This document shows, piece after piece, positions 8,512 to 17,251 of a DNA stretch of 64,000 nucleotides; position 1 is the first letter of the stretch; the number at the start of each line of letters is the position of its first letter. Source of the DNA: Pseudoalteromonas sp. MEBiC 03607 (GTDB lineage: Bacteria; Pseudomonadota; Gammaproteobacteria; Enterobacterales; Alteromonadaceae); assembly GCF_004792295.1 (NCBI RefSeq), contig NZ_SRRY01000001.1, forward strand, positions 1,622,501-1,686,500, written 5' to 3'. The notes beneath the pieces are model-generated. The model had not been told where the DNA came from. It searched no databases and was given only the letters and a program-made list of their open reading frames with translations. The position numbers and the translations under genes were made by a program.

Positions 8512-9197
8512 TGGTAAAGCAGCACTCGTATTGGCAACTATTCTCTGCAGTTTTTTCTAAAGATCTTAAATTAGCGTTTCGTCAGCGTGCTGAAATCGTT
8601 AACCCTATCTTGTTTTTTCTTATTGTAATTACACTTTTTCCGTTAGCAATTGGCCCTGAGCCCGGTCTACTTGCTCGTATGGCGCCAGGCATTATTTGGG
8701 TCGCAGCATTACTTTCGACCATGTTAGGTTTAGATAAGTTATTTCGTGATGATTATCACGACGGAACATTAGAGCAATTAATCGCTTCGGCATACCCATT
8801 ACCACTGACCGTTCTTGCTAAAGTTGCGGCTCATTGGGTGATTACGGGGCTGCCTCTTGTGCTTATGACTCCGGTATTTGCTTTATTATTGAATTTAGAA
8901 AGTTCAGCGCTGTTAGCAACCGTTCTGACGTTATTGTTAGGGACGCCATTGCTGAGTTTCATTGGCGCAATTGGTGCTGGACTGACTGTGGGATTACAAA
9001 AAGGTGGCATTTTAATGAGTTTACTTGTTTTGCCTTTGTATATCCCTGTACTAATTTTTGCAACCTCGGCTATCGATACCAGCTCTATGGAGCTTGCCTA
9101 TAGCGGACAGCTTGCAATCCTTGGTGCCATGCTAATCGTAGCGATTATAGCGGCGCCAATTGCCATATCGTCAGCATTGAAAGTGAGTGTAAGTTAA
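8511..9197 (+). CDS. ccmB: Heme exporter membrane subunit CcmB
   Basis: 228 aa, six hydrophobic segments, normal CcmB length. The family-typical start of the body (FSAVFSKDLKLAFRQRAEIVNPILFF) and the DKLFRDDYHDGTLEQL loop are present. It is the membrane partner of CcmA. Its ATG overlaps the ccmA TGA by 1 bp, so translation is coupled. Confidence 0.97.
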   Translation: MVKQHSYWQLFSAVFSKDLKLAFRQRAEIVNPILFFLIVITLFPLAIGPEPGLLARMAPGIIWVAALLSTMLGLDKLFRDDYHDGTLEQLIASAYPLPLTVLAKVAAHWVITGLPLVLMTPVFALLLNLESSALLATVLTLLLGTPLLSFIGAIGAGLTVGLQKGGILMSLLVLPLYIPVLIFATSAIDTSSMELAYSGQLAILGAMLIVAIIAAPIAISSALKVSVS

Positions 9198-9198
9198 T

Positions 9199-9936
9199 AT
9201 GTGGAAGTGGTTACATCCCTACGCAAAAGCAGATCGTGCTTACCAATTGTGTAACACCTTACTGCCTTATTTCGCCGTCGTTACGGTGGTCTGTATGATT
9301 GTTGGATGGGTCTGGGGGCTTGCTTACGCCCCAGCCGATTACCAACAAAAAGACAGCTACCGAATTATTTTTATCCATGTGCCTTCAGCTATTTTATCTA
9401 TGGGCGCTTACTCTTCTATGGCGATTGCTGCAGTGATCGCACTAGTATGGCAATTACGTAATGCAGAACTCGCAGTGATTGCAATTGCACCTGTTGGGGC
9501 ATGTGTGACAGCGATAGCATTAATTACTGGTGCTGCATGGGGTAAACCTATGTGGGGCGCTTGGTGGGTGTGGGATGCACGCCTAACCTCTGAGCTTATT
9601 CTGTTATTTTTATACCTTGGTGTGTTATCGCTTTATCATGCTTTTGAAGATAAAAAAGCGGCGGGTCGAGCAGCCTGTATTTTAGCGATTGTCGGGGTGA
9701 TCAATTTACCGATTATTCACTTCTCGGTTGAGTGGTGGAACACCTTGCATCAAGGTGCAACCATTACAAAGTTTGATACTAAAGCCATTGACCCAAGCAT
9801 GTTTTGGCCACTGATGGTGAATATTGTGGCATTCGCAGCGTTCGTCGGTACGGTGACGTTAATACGTCTTAAGAACGAAATTTTACAACGTGAAAAGCAC
9901 CGCCCTTGGGTGCGTGATATGCTTGAGCGAGGTTAA
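9199..9936 (+). CDS. ccmC: Heme ABC transporter permease / heme handling protein CcmC
   Basis: 245 aa with six membrane segments. The tryptophan-rich WWD motif lies at about 113-125 (WGKPMWGAWWVWDARLTSE). Flanking His residues occur in FIHVPSA and in the IHFSVEWWNTLHQG loop, as expected for heme ligands. CcmC loads heme onto CcmE in the periplasm. It follows ccmB after 1 bp. Confidence 0.97.
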   Translation: MWKWLHPYAKADRAYQLCNTLLPYFAVVTVVCMIVGWVWGLAYAPADYQQKDSYRIIFIHVPSAILSMGAYSSMAIAAVIALVWQLRNAELAVIAIAPVGACVTAIALITGAAWGKPMWGAWWVWDARLTSELILLFLYLGVLSLYHAFEDKKAAGRAACILAIVGVINLPIIHFSVEWWNTLHQGATITKFDTKAIDPSMFWPLMVNIVAFAAFVGTVTLIRLKNEILQREKHRPWVRDMLERG

Positions 9937-9938
9937 TC

Positions 9939-10142
9939 ATGCAGTTTGATTCTTTTGCAGATTTTATTGCCATGGGTGGCTATGGCTTTTATGTTTGGCT
10001 GTCATTTGGCAGCTGTGCATTAATTTTACTTGGTATTTTATTTAGTTCGTTAAACGACACAAAACGTATTTTCTCTTCAGTAAAGCAGCAAGCACAACGT
10101 GAAGAGCGCATTAAGAAAGCGAAGCAAGAGGCAGGGCAATGA
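9939..10142 (+). CDS. ccmD: CcmD, small membrane subunit
   Basis: 67 aa: one membrane helix (about 12-34, [20 protein letters not shown]) followed by a charged, Lys/Arg-rich cytoplasmic tail. The family start [18 protein letters not shown] is well conserved. CcmD holds CcmE in the CcmABC complex. It overlaps ccmE by 4 bp. Confidence 0.95.
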   Translation: MQFDSFADFIAMGGYGFYVWLSFGSCALILLGILFSSLNDTKRIFSSVKQQAQREERIKKAKQEAGQ

Positions 10143-10618
10143 ATCCAAGACGTAAAAAGCGTTTATTAGCGGTTGTAGCCATTATTTTTGGTGTGGGTGC
10201 AACGATTGGTTTAGTGCTGTATGCACTGCAAGAAAACATTAATTTATTCTATACACCAAGTGAATTGGTTGATGGAAAAGGGCCTAATAAAGAAAAACCG
10301 CATATTGGGCAAAAACTACGTATCGGCGGCATGGTTGTGCCAGGCTCAGTTGTCCGTGACGAATCAAGCTTAAAGGTAAGCTTTAAGTTAATCGATACGG
10401 GCCCTATGGTGACAATTAATTATCAAGGAATTTTGCCGGACTTATTCCGTGAAGGCCAAGGGATTGTGGCACAGGGCGTGTTAGTGAAAGCGAATGAAAT
10501 TGATGCCTTTGAGGTACTTGCAAAGCATGATGAAGAATACATGCCAGCAGAAGTTGCTGAAGCTGTGAAGGGTATCAAACACGAAAAACCGACCTATAAC
10601 TTAGATAACGGCAATTAA
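10139..10618 (+). CDS. ccmE: Periplasmic heme chaperone CcmE
   Basis: 159 aa. An N-terminal membrane anchor (about 8-29) is followed by an OB-fold. The heme-attaching motif is LAKHDEEY with His130 covalently binding heme and Tyr134 as axial ligand, the same His number as in E. coli CcmE. It is therefore the His-type rather than the Cys-type chaperone. It lies between ccmD and ccmF. Confidence 0.97.
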   Translation: MNPRRKKRLLAVVAIIFGVGATIGLVLYALQENINLFYTPSELVDGKGPNKEKPHIGQKLRIGGMVVPGSVVRDESSLKVSFKLIDTGPMVTINYQGILPDLFREGQGIVAQGVLVKANEIDAFEVLAKHDEEYMPAEVAEAVKGIKHEKPTYNLDNGN

Positions 10619-10619
10619 T

Positions 10620-12575
10620 ATGATCCCAGAACTCGGTTATTTTTCTTTAACACTGGCCATGGTGCTCAGTGTTCTACTGTGTATTTTTCCTTTGTGGGGC
10701 GCGCATACCGGCAATTTAAGGTTAATGCGTGCAGCCCCATCACTGGCAATTGGTCAGTTCGTATTCGTACTTTTATCTTTTGCAGCACTTATTTATGCCA
10801 GTTTAACCGACGACTTTACCGTTTCGTATGTTGCTTATCACTCAAGTAGCACCTTACCTTGGTACTACAAAATAACCTCAACATGGGGTGGCCATGAAGG
10901 AGCTATTTTACTTTGGTTAGTGATGCAAGCAGGTTGGACAGCGGTTGTTGCTATGCGTTCACAATCATTACCTTGGGTATTACGTGCTCGTGTACTGGGC
11001 GTGCTAGGCTTTTTAGGTGTTGGCTTTATGCTGTACACCTTGTTAATGTCGAGTCCATTTGAGCGCTTATTACCGTATTTCCCTGTTGAAGGTCGCGATT
11101 TAAACCCATTACTGCAAGACCCAGGTATGATCATTCACCCGCCATTGCTCTATATGGGCTATGTTGGGTTATCTGTGTCGTTCTCATTCGCCATTGCGGC
11201 GTTACTTACAGGCAAACTCGATAATACTTGGGCAAAGTGGTCTCGTCCTTGGACAATGACTGCATGGGGCTTTTTAACACTCGGTATTACCATTGGTAGT
11301 TGGTGGGCATACTCAGAACTCGGCTGGGGTGGCTGGTGGTTCTGGGATCCCGTTGAAAACGCATCACTAATGCCTTGGCTTGTGGCAACCGCGTTGTTGC
11401 ACTCATTATCAACCACAGAAAAACGTGGTGTATTTAAGTCTTGGACCGTATTACTAGCTATAGCAGCATTCTCGTTAAGCTTACTGGGTACCTTTATTGT
11501 TCGTTCGGGCATTATTGTATCTGTGCATGCTTTTGCGTCAGACCCTAATCGCGGCATGTTTATTTTAGCTTTCTTGGCCATTGTTGTTGGCGGTGGTTTA
11601 TCGCTTTATGCACTGCGTGTTTCGCAGGTTAAAAGTGAGGGGCGCTATAAGTTTGCTTCACGTGAAGTAGCGCTTTGGTTAAATAATATTTTCTTAGTTG
11701 TGGCAACACTGATTGTTTTACTGGGCACTTTATTGCCAATGATCCACAAAGAACTTGGCTTAGGCAGCATCTCGATAGGTGAACCATTCTTCAATAAGAT
11801 GTTTGCTATTTTACTCGTGCCATTTGCTATCTTAATGGGGATAGGTCCGCTGTTACGCTGGAAGCAAAACAAGTGGTCAATGCTACAGAACAAGCTGTTA
11901 TTATCGGCTGTGGTCAGTGTGGTTGTTACCGGTGCATGGTTATATTCAAGCTACGACGTAATTACGCCAATTACCTTTATTGCAACCGCATTAGCAGTAT
12001 GGATTTTTGTTACTACACTGATAGATTTAGCTGCAAAAGTAACTATTCATAAAACCATAGGTGAAGGCTTTAAGCGATTAGGTCTAAGCTATTGGGCAAT
12101 GGTTTTAGGTCATATTGGTTTAGCGTTTGTAATTGCAGGTGTCACGTTAACCTCTGCTTACTCGGTTGAGCGTGATGTATCAATGAAACCGGGTGACACA
12201 GTGGCTTTAAATGAATACCAGTATCGCTTTGACGGTGTTAAGTCTATTCGCGGGGCTAACTACAGTGGCCATGCTGGGGTTGTCACCGTGCTGAAAAACG
12301 ATAAACAAGTGACGGTTTTACATGCTGAAAAACGCCGTTATGACATTGGCATGCAGTTTATGACAGAAGCAGCTGTTGATGCAGGCTTCACCCGTGACTT
12401 GTATCTAGCGCTAGGTGAGCAATTAAGCCAAGGTGCGTGGTCGTTACGTATTTACCATAAACCGTATGTTCGTTGGATGTGGCTCGGTGGCATCTTGATT
12501 TCACTGGCAGGCTTTTTAGTGCTTGGTGATAAACGCTATCGCCAGAAATCGACTAAGCAGGAGGCTTCAGCATGA
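10620..12575 (+). CDS. ccmF: Cytochrome c heme lyase subunit CcmF
   Basis: 651 aa, many membrane segments, normal length. The WWD domain is at about 227-248 (WGGWWFWDPVENASLMPW), with the related HEGAILLWLVMQAGW and PPLLYMGYVG segments. CcmF, with CcmH and CcmI, transfers heme from CcmE to apocytochrome c in the periplasm. The start is 1 bp after the ccmE stop, and the end overlaps ccmG by 4 bp. Confidence 0.97.
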   Translation: MIPELGYFSLTLAMVLSVLLCIFPLWGAHTGNLRLMRAAPSLAIGQFVFVLLSFAALIYASLTDDFTVSYVAYHSSSTLPWYYKITSTWGGHEGAILLWLVMQAGWTAVVAMRSQSLPWVLRARVLGVLGFLGVGFMLYTLLMSSPFERLLPYFPVEGRDLNPLLQDPGMIIHPPLLYMGYVGLSVSFSFAIAALLTGKLDNTWAKWSRPWTMTAWGFLTLGITIGSWWAYSELGWGGWWFWDPVENASLMPWLVATALLHSLSTTEKRGVFKSWTVLLAIAAFSLSLLGTFIVRSGIIVSVHAFASDPNRGMFILAFLAIVVGGGLSLYALRVSQVKSEGRYKFASREVALWLNNIFLVVATLIVLLGTLLPMIHKELGLGSISIGEPFFNKMFAILLVPFAILMGIGPLLRWKQNKWSMLQNKLLLSAVVSVVVTGAWLYSSYDVITPITFIATALAVWIFVTTLIDLAAKVTIHKTIGEGFKRLGLSYWAMVLGHIGLAFVIAGVTLTSAYSVERDVSMKPGDTVALNEYQYRFDGVKSIRGANYSGHAGVVTVLKNDKQVTVLHAEKRRYDIGMQFMTEAAVDAGFTRDLYLALGEQLSQGAWSLRIYHKPYVRWMWLGGILISLAGFLVLGDKRYRQKSTKQEASA

Positions 12576-13144
12576 ACCGCAAATTGTTAGCGCTAGCGCC
12601 ATTATTGGTTTTCGTTTTGTTGTGTGTGTTTTTATATCAAGGCTTGTTTGCAAACCCGCGTGAGCTGCAAACAGGGCGTATTGGTCAGACTATGCCAACA
12701 TTTAACCTACCTGATTTGATGGATGAGTCAAAGCGTTGGACTGATGCCGATCTCAAAGGCGAAGTATACCTGCTGAATGTGTGGGGCACATGGTGCCCGA
12801 CCTGTTTAGCTGAGTTAGGTTATTTAACAGAGCTTAGAGAGCAGGGCGTTAAGATTATTGGCTTATACTACGAGCAAGGTTATGACCCTGACTTTGATGG
12901 CCAGTTTGATATTAATGCGTTACGTGAAGATGTAACCAGCATGCTAAATCGCGCTGGCGACCCTTATCAGTTCAATATTTTGGATTTAAAGCGTACATTA
13001 GCCCTCGACTTAGGGGTATCTGGTGCGCCTGAAACGTTTTTAGTTGATAAGCAGGGCACAATTTTGCTTCATCACACCGGTGATATTAATCCACGTGTTT
13101 GGCGTGCTAAATTTGCACCGTTAATGCAGGAATTACAGCAATGA
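12572..13144 (+). CDS. ccmG: Periplasmic thioredoxin-like CcmG (DsbE)
   Basis: 190 aa with an N-terminal anchor (about 5-25) and a thioredoxin fold. The active site is WCPTC (Cys75, Cys78), and the cis-proline loop is GAPETFLVD. CcmG keeps the apocytochrome CXXCH thiols reduced, with CcmH. It overlaps ccmF and ccmH by 4 bp on each side. Confidence 0.97.
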   Translation: MNRKLLALAPLLVFVLLCVFLYQGLFANPRELQTGRIGQTMPTFNLPDLMDESKRWTDADLKGEVYLLNVWGTWCPTCLAELGYLTELREQGVKIIGLYYEQGYDPDFDGQFDINALREDVTSMLNRAGDPYQFNILDLKRTLALDLGVSGAPETFLVDKQGTILLHHTGDINPRVWRAKFAPLMQELQQ

Positions 13145-13602
13145 GATTCGTTATTCTTCTAGCAAGCTTGCTGATCGCCTTTAGTGCAATTGCAGAGCAA
13201 GACAAGTACCAGTTCGATGACAAAGAGCAAGCTACGCGTTTTAGTGAATTAACTAAAGAGTTACGCTGCCCTAAATGTCAAAATCAGAATATTGCCGACT
13301 CAGACGCCGTTGTTGCCAAAGACTTGCGCGATAAAGTATTAGCCTTAGTAAAAGAAGGCAAAACAAAAGACGAAGTGATTGACTATATGATTGACCGCTA
13401 TGGTTACTTCGTTCATTACGATCCGCCTGTCACTCCAGCAACACTTGTGCTTTGGGTATTACCAGTGCTCATTGTGGTGCTTGGCTTTGGCTTTATTGTA
13501 TTGCGTCAGCGTAAAGCATCAGTGAAGCAAACATGGACTGAGCAAGACGAGAAATTACTTGCAAAACTAATTGAACAAAATCAACGTCAGGAGCAAAGCT
13601 AA
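13141..13602 (+). CDS. ccmH: Cytochrome c maturation thiol reductase CcmH
   Basis: 153 aa. Signal peptide (about 1-18), then the LRCPKC active site with Cys43 and Cys46 in the family context (ELRCPKCQNQNIADSDA), and a C-terminal membrane helix (about 98-120). It corresponds to the short CcmH; the TPR half found fused in E. coli is the separate next gene, ccmI. It exchanges disulfides with apocytochrome c. Confidence 0.97.
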   Translation: MRFVILLASLLIAFSAIAEQDKYQFDDKEQATRFSELTKELRCPKCQNQNIADSDAVVAKDLRDKVLALVKEGKTKDEVIDYMIDRYGYFVHYDPPVTPATLVLWVLPVLIVVLGFGFIVLRQRKASVKQTWTEQDEKLLAKLIEQNQRQEQS

Positions 13603-14862
13603 ATGGCATTAATGTGGGCTTCTTTTGTTTTACTCACACTGATTGCATTGCTGTTTGTTGTCGTGCCGTTTTTTAAACGCGAACGTATTCAACGCCTTGA
13701 TCACAATGCAAACTCGGAATTGATCCGAATTTATTACCAACGTTTAGATGAGCTTAAAGACGATCTTGAAAATCAACGTATCGATGCACAAATGCATGAC
13801 GAGGCAGTTGTTGAGCAAAAGCGTCGTTTACTTAATGAGTTATCACCAGAAAAAGCCTTAAACAGCAAAGGTAACAACCGTATATTTGCTTTAACAGGAG
13901 CAGGCTTTTTAATCGTTTTAACAGCTATTTTCTATGGCTACACTGGCAGTCAGCAGCAAATAAAAGGCTGGCATGATGCAATGTCAAATCTAAAGTCATA
14001 CGGTGAGCGAGCTGTGATGCAAAATGGTGAGCCGTTGACTGCAAATGAACTTCAAGCATTTGCATTAGCGCTGCGTACTAAACTTGATCAAAGTGGTGAT
14101 GACGAAGTAGCCTGGATGCTACTTGGACGTGTTGCAATGTCGTTAAATGAATTTGATATGGCAAAGCAGTCATTTGATAAAGTATTGAAAATGAATCCGG
14201 ATAACAAGCAAGTGCTGATCAGCTACTCGCAAGTTCTGCTAATGGAAGGCAATGACGCGAACATGTCTCAGGCTGCGACTATGCTTTCAAAAGTGTTAAA
14301 AGCAGAGCCAACCAATATTGATGCAATCTCATTGTTGGCCCTAATTGCCTACGAGCGTAAAGATTGGCTGCAAGCTAAAACCGCGTTTGAAGTACTGCTA
14401 GCGAGCATGGAGCAAAACGACCCTCGTTATAGCATGATTGCAGAGCGTATTGCTGAAATTGATGCCCATTTAAATAATGAGCAAGTCACAAATACAGAAC
14501 TAGCTGATGCTTCAAACAGTGAAATTAGCATCACAGTTGATTTGGACCCAGCACTTGCTGACTCACAGCCACAAAACGGCACGTTATTTGTTTTTGCAAA
14601 AGCAGCCAGTGGTCCGCAAATGCCATTAGCTGTGGTAAAAATGACAGAATATAGCTTTCCACTAACAGTGACGTTAAGTGATGCTAACGCAATGGTTGAT
14701 GGCCTGAATTTATCGAGTGTTGAGCAAATTATTTTAACCGCGCGTTTATCGAAAGATGCAACTGTGGTAACTTCTAGCGGCGAGTTGGAAGGCAAGTCGG
14801 ATGTCTTGGAGCGTGCTAACGTTAAAGAATATTCGTTGCTAATTAATGAGTTAATACCTTAA
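13603..14862 (+). CDS. ccmI: CcmI, apocytochrome c chaperone (TPR)
   Basis: 419 aa, directly abutting ccmH. Two membrane segments (about 3-22 and 94-113) flank a coiled cytoplasmic loop (about 35-85). A periplasmic TPR region (about 150-275) contains WMLLGRVAMSLNEFDMAKQSFDKVL. The C-terminal part (about 300-419) is a beta-rich domain seen in longer CcmI proteins. It binds the C-terminus of apocytochromes and delivers them to CcmFH. It ends the ccm operon; mlaA follows within 10 bp. Confidence 0.94.
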   Translation: MALMWASFVLLTLIALLFVVVPFFKRERIQRLDHNANSELIRIYYQRLDELKDDLENQRIDAQMHDEAVVEQKRRLLNELSPEKALNSKGNNRIFALTGAGFLIVLTAIFYGYTGSQQQIKGWHDAMSNLKSYGERAVMQNGEPLTANELQAFALALRTKLDQSGDDEVAWMLLGRVAMSLNEFDMAKQSFDKVLKMNPDNKQVLISYSQVLLMEGNDANMSQAATMLSKVLKAEPTNIDAISLLALIAYERKDWLQAKTAFEVLLASMEQNDPRYSMIAERIAEIDAHLNNEQVTNTELADASNSEISITVDLDPALADSQPQNGTLFVFAKAASGPQMPLAVVKMTEYSFPLTVTLSDANAMVDGLNLSSVEQIILTARLSKDATVVTSSGELEGKSDVLERANVKEYSLLINELIP

Positions 14863-14871
14863 GGATAGCCA

Positions 14872-15603
14872 ATGTTTAGGCATAGTATATTTTTAATTTT
14901 TTTTGCTGTACTTGCAGGATGCGCACAAGTACCCGAAGAAAAAGCAGATGAGCGAGATCCATTGCAGTCATTCAATCGTCCTATGTATGACTTTAACATG
15001 GATGTGCTTGATGCTTATATTCTGCGCCCTGCTGCTGTGGGCTATGTTACAGTGACACCTATGCCTGTTAGGCGCAGTATTGTTAACTTTACTGATAATA
15101 TTACTGCACCAACTGATATGGTTAACGCTGGTTTGCAGGGCAAACCAGGGAATATGGGGATCAGCCTTGCGCGTTTCTTAGTGAACTCTACGGTTGGCTT
15201 ATTTGGCTTTTTCGATGTGGCCTCTTCATTAGGGCTAGAGATCGTTGATGAAGATTTTGGCCAAACGCTAGGTGTGTGGGGAGTAGGAGATGGTGCCTAC
15301 TTGATGATACCTGGCATGGGGCCAAGTACAGTACGAAATTTAACGGGTGATGTAGTTGATAACATAGTATTACCTGAAATAGCGTTAACAACACCTCAAA
15401 CCATTTTAGTGTTTGCACTGAAAGCGGTTGAAGCGCGTGCTTCTTTGATACCTCAAGAAAGTCTATTAAATGAGTCACTTGACCCGTACATATTTGTTAA
15501 AGATATCTATTTCCAGCGTCAATTATATGAGCTTCATGATGGCAATCCACCAATGGAAAAAGAGCCAGACGATTTTGATGAAGACTTCTTAGAAAACCTT
15601 TAA
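14872..15603 (+). CDS. mlaA: MlaA/VacJ outer-membrane lipoprotein
   Basis: 243 aa. Lipoprotein signal ending LAGC (Cys17), then the VacJ domain beginning RDPLQSFNRPMYDFNMDVLDAYILRP, with ARFLVNSTVGLFGFFD and GQTLGVWGVG. MlaA removes mislocalised phospholipid from the outer leaflet and passes it to MlaC. A good ribosome site (AAGGAT) precedes ATG. It is the last gene before a strong terminator and may be co-transcribed with ccm. Confidence 0.95.
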   Translation: MFRHSIFLIFFAVLAGCAQVPEEKADERDPLQSFNRPMYDFNMDVLDAYILRPAAVGYVTVTPMPVRRSIVNFTDNITAPTDMVNAGLQGKPGNMGISLARFLVNSTVGLFGFFDVASSLGLEIVDEDFGQTLGVWGVGDGAYLMIPGMGPSTVRNLTGDVVDNIVLPEIALTTPQTILVFALKAVEARASLIPQESLLNESLDPYIFVKDIYFQRQLYELHDGNPPMEKEPDDFDEDFLENL

Positions 15604-15621
15604 TAGCGTTGACCACAACGA

Positions 15622-15652
15622 AAAAATGCCAGCTATATTGCTGGCATTTTTG
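15622..15652. terminator. Rho-independent terminator between mlaA and the EAL-HDOD gene
   Basis: AAAAATGCCAGC pairs with GCTGGCATTTTT around TATATT, with A and T runs on the two sides. It can serve both convergent transcripts. Confidence 0.9.
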
Positions 15653-15669
15653 TATTTACATTTCGAACA

Positions 15670-16893
15670 TTAGTCGCCGAATACAGACATTTGTTCATTC
15701 GACCAGTTCAATGCATCGTGATATGCATCGGGCACCTCTTCGGGTTTGAGGCCGAGTTGTTGTTGGATCTCTTTGGCACTTTCCCAGTCAGCTTGCTCGT
15801 AAAACTTTACAAGGCGTAAATACGTTGCTAATAAACCTTCGTCATGAAGAAGGGCACCTTTAATTTCATTTGTTAGCGGTAATTTGCCCATTACGCTTGG
15901 CATATCTTCATCTAAGATTGCATCCATAAGCGACATCATACCGGTCAAAAATGCCATTCCAGTATCGCGTAATTGCCCATGACTGATAGCTAACAGCTCA
16001 GCAAAGCGAGCTCGCGTGAGTGATAAGCGGATGAGTTCAGCAGGCTTATCTGCAGCCACTTGTGCGGCGAATAACAGCGATAAGAAACGTTTAATTTCTT
16101 CGCTACCTAAAACGATAAGTGCCTGTTTGATGGTGCTGATTTCAGCACGACGTTTAAATGCTGCAGAGTTTGAATAACGCAGTAACTTGTAAGATAAGTT
16201 AACATCTCTTTCAAATACATCGGTGATTTTTTTAAGATTTAAGTCAATACTCGATGTTTCATACAAAAGCTCAGCTAATGCCATCTCAGACGGTGGTAAA
16301 GTTTTGCTTTGCACCATCTCAGGTTTCGAAAAGAAGAAGCCTTGAAAGTAGCTAAAACCCATATCGATGGCCAGTTGGTACTTCTCATGGGTCTCAACTT
16401 TTTCTGCCAACAACTTAATGTGTGGGTGAGGCTTTATAGCTTCAATCACCGTCTGCAGAGATTCAGGTGTACAGGTTAGAAAATCGATTTTTATAAGATC
16501 AATATACGGGTAAAAATGACGCCAAACTGGTTGGTGAATATAATCATCAAGTGCTAGCGTATAGCCTCTTTCTTTCAAATCTTTGACAAGAGCCAGTAAT
16601 CGCTTACCAGGTTGAATAGTTTCAAGAATTTCAACTACAACATTGTCTTTACCTAATAATAACGGGTAACCCTTTTGTAATGTTTCTAACGTAAAGTTTA
16701 TATAAGCAGGTTTGTTGTCTGTTAAGTCTTCCAAACCAAAGTTAAATTGGCTGCCTTCAATGAGCCGTGACGTTGCTTCATCGCCATCAATATCTGGAAA
16801 CACATTATCTACTCCATCCCTAAAGAGGAGTTCGTAGCCGACTAGTTTCTTTTCCTTATCTAAAATCGGTTGGCGCGCAGCGTAAAAATACAT
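15670..16893 (-). CDS. EAL-HDOD signalling protein (YuxH/CdgJ type)
   Basis: 407 aa, cytoplasmic. Residues about 1-195 form an EAL-like domain and about 200-385 a HDOD domain (LNLKKITDVFERDVNLSYKLLRYSN). The EAL motif reads ELLFR (Glu21). Several metal-site residues are present (INFT, VEILET, LDDY, IKID, AEKVE, FQGFFF), but loop 6 lacks the usual DDFGTG sequence (DDYIHQP instead), so hydrolysis of c-di-GMP is uncertain. Related EAL-HDOD proteins affect motility. It is transcribed alone, opposite to mlaA. Confidence 0.9.
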   Translation of the reverse strand: MYFYAARQPILDKEKKLVGYELLFRDGVDNVFPDIDGDEATSRLIEGSQFNFGLEDLTDNKPAYINFTLETLQKGYPLLLGKDNVVVEILETIQPGKRLLALVKDLKERGYTLALDDYIHQPVWRHFYPYIDLIKIDFLTCTPESLQTVIEAIKPHPHIKLLAEKVETHEKYQLAIDMGFSYFQGFFFSKPEMVQSKTLPPSEMALAELLYETSSIDLNLKKITDVFERDVNLSYKLLRYSNSAAFKRRAEISTIKQALIVLGSEEIKRFLSLLFAAQVAADKPAELIRLSLTRARFAELLAISHGQLRDTGMAFLTGMMSLMDAILDEDMPSVMGKLPLTNEIKGALLHDEGLLATYLRLVKFYEQADWESAKEIQQQLGLKPEEVPDAYHDALNWSNEQMSVFGD

Positions 16894-17239
16894 AGTCCAA
16901 GCTTGTCCACATCAGTTATTTCATTATCCCCTCGCAATATATGCCATTGTATCTAAAATAGCATTAATAAAATGACAAGATATGGGGATAAATTATGATT
17001 TTATCTTAACGTTAAGACTAGGATAAATCGTAATGAAATTCTATAAGTTATGATTAAATATCACAATTTTGTTAGCGTATCGTTGTAAATGTAAACTTAG
17101 TTGGTTATCGGCACTATTGGAGTTATAGTGTCGAAGCGTGGTATAGTCATGAGTGATATCGGTTTTTACCCCAATAATGTCTTATAATTAAATAACTTGC
17201 GAGTCATTATTCGGATTAAAAGCCAACATTAACTAATTT
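16894..17239. other. Divergent regulatory gap between the EAL-HDOD gene and putP
   Basis: A-T-rich, no gene seen. It contains the inverted repeat CGGCACTAT (17109-17117) and ATAGTGTCG (17125-17133), separated by 7 bp. The arms match at eight of nine positions plus one G-T pair, and they may be an operator. No strong -35/-10 pair could be chosen. Confidence 0.4.
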
Positions 17240-17251
17240 TTGGAGGCTAAT

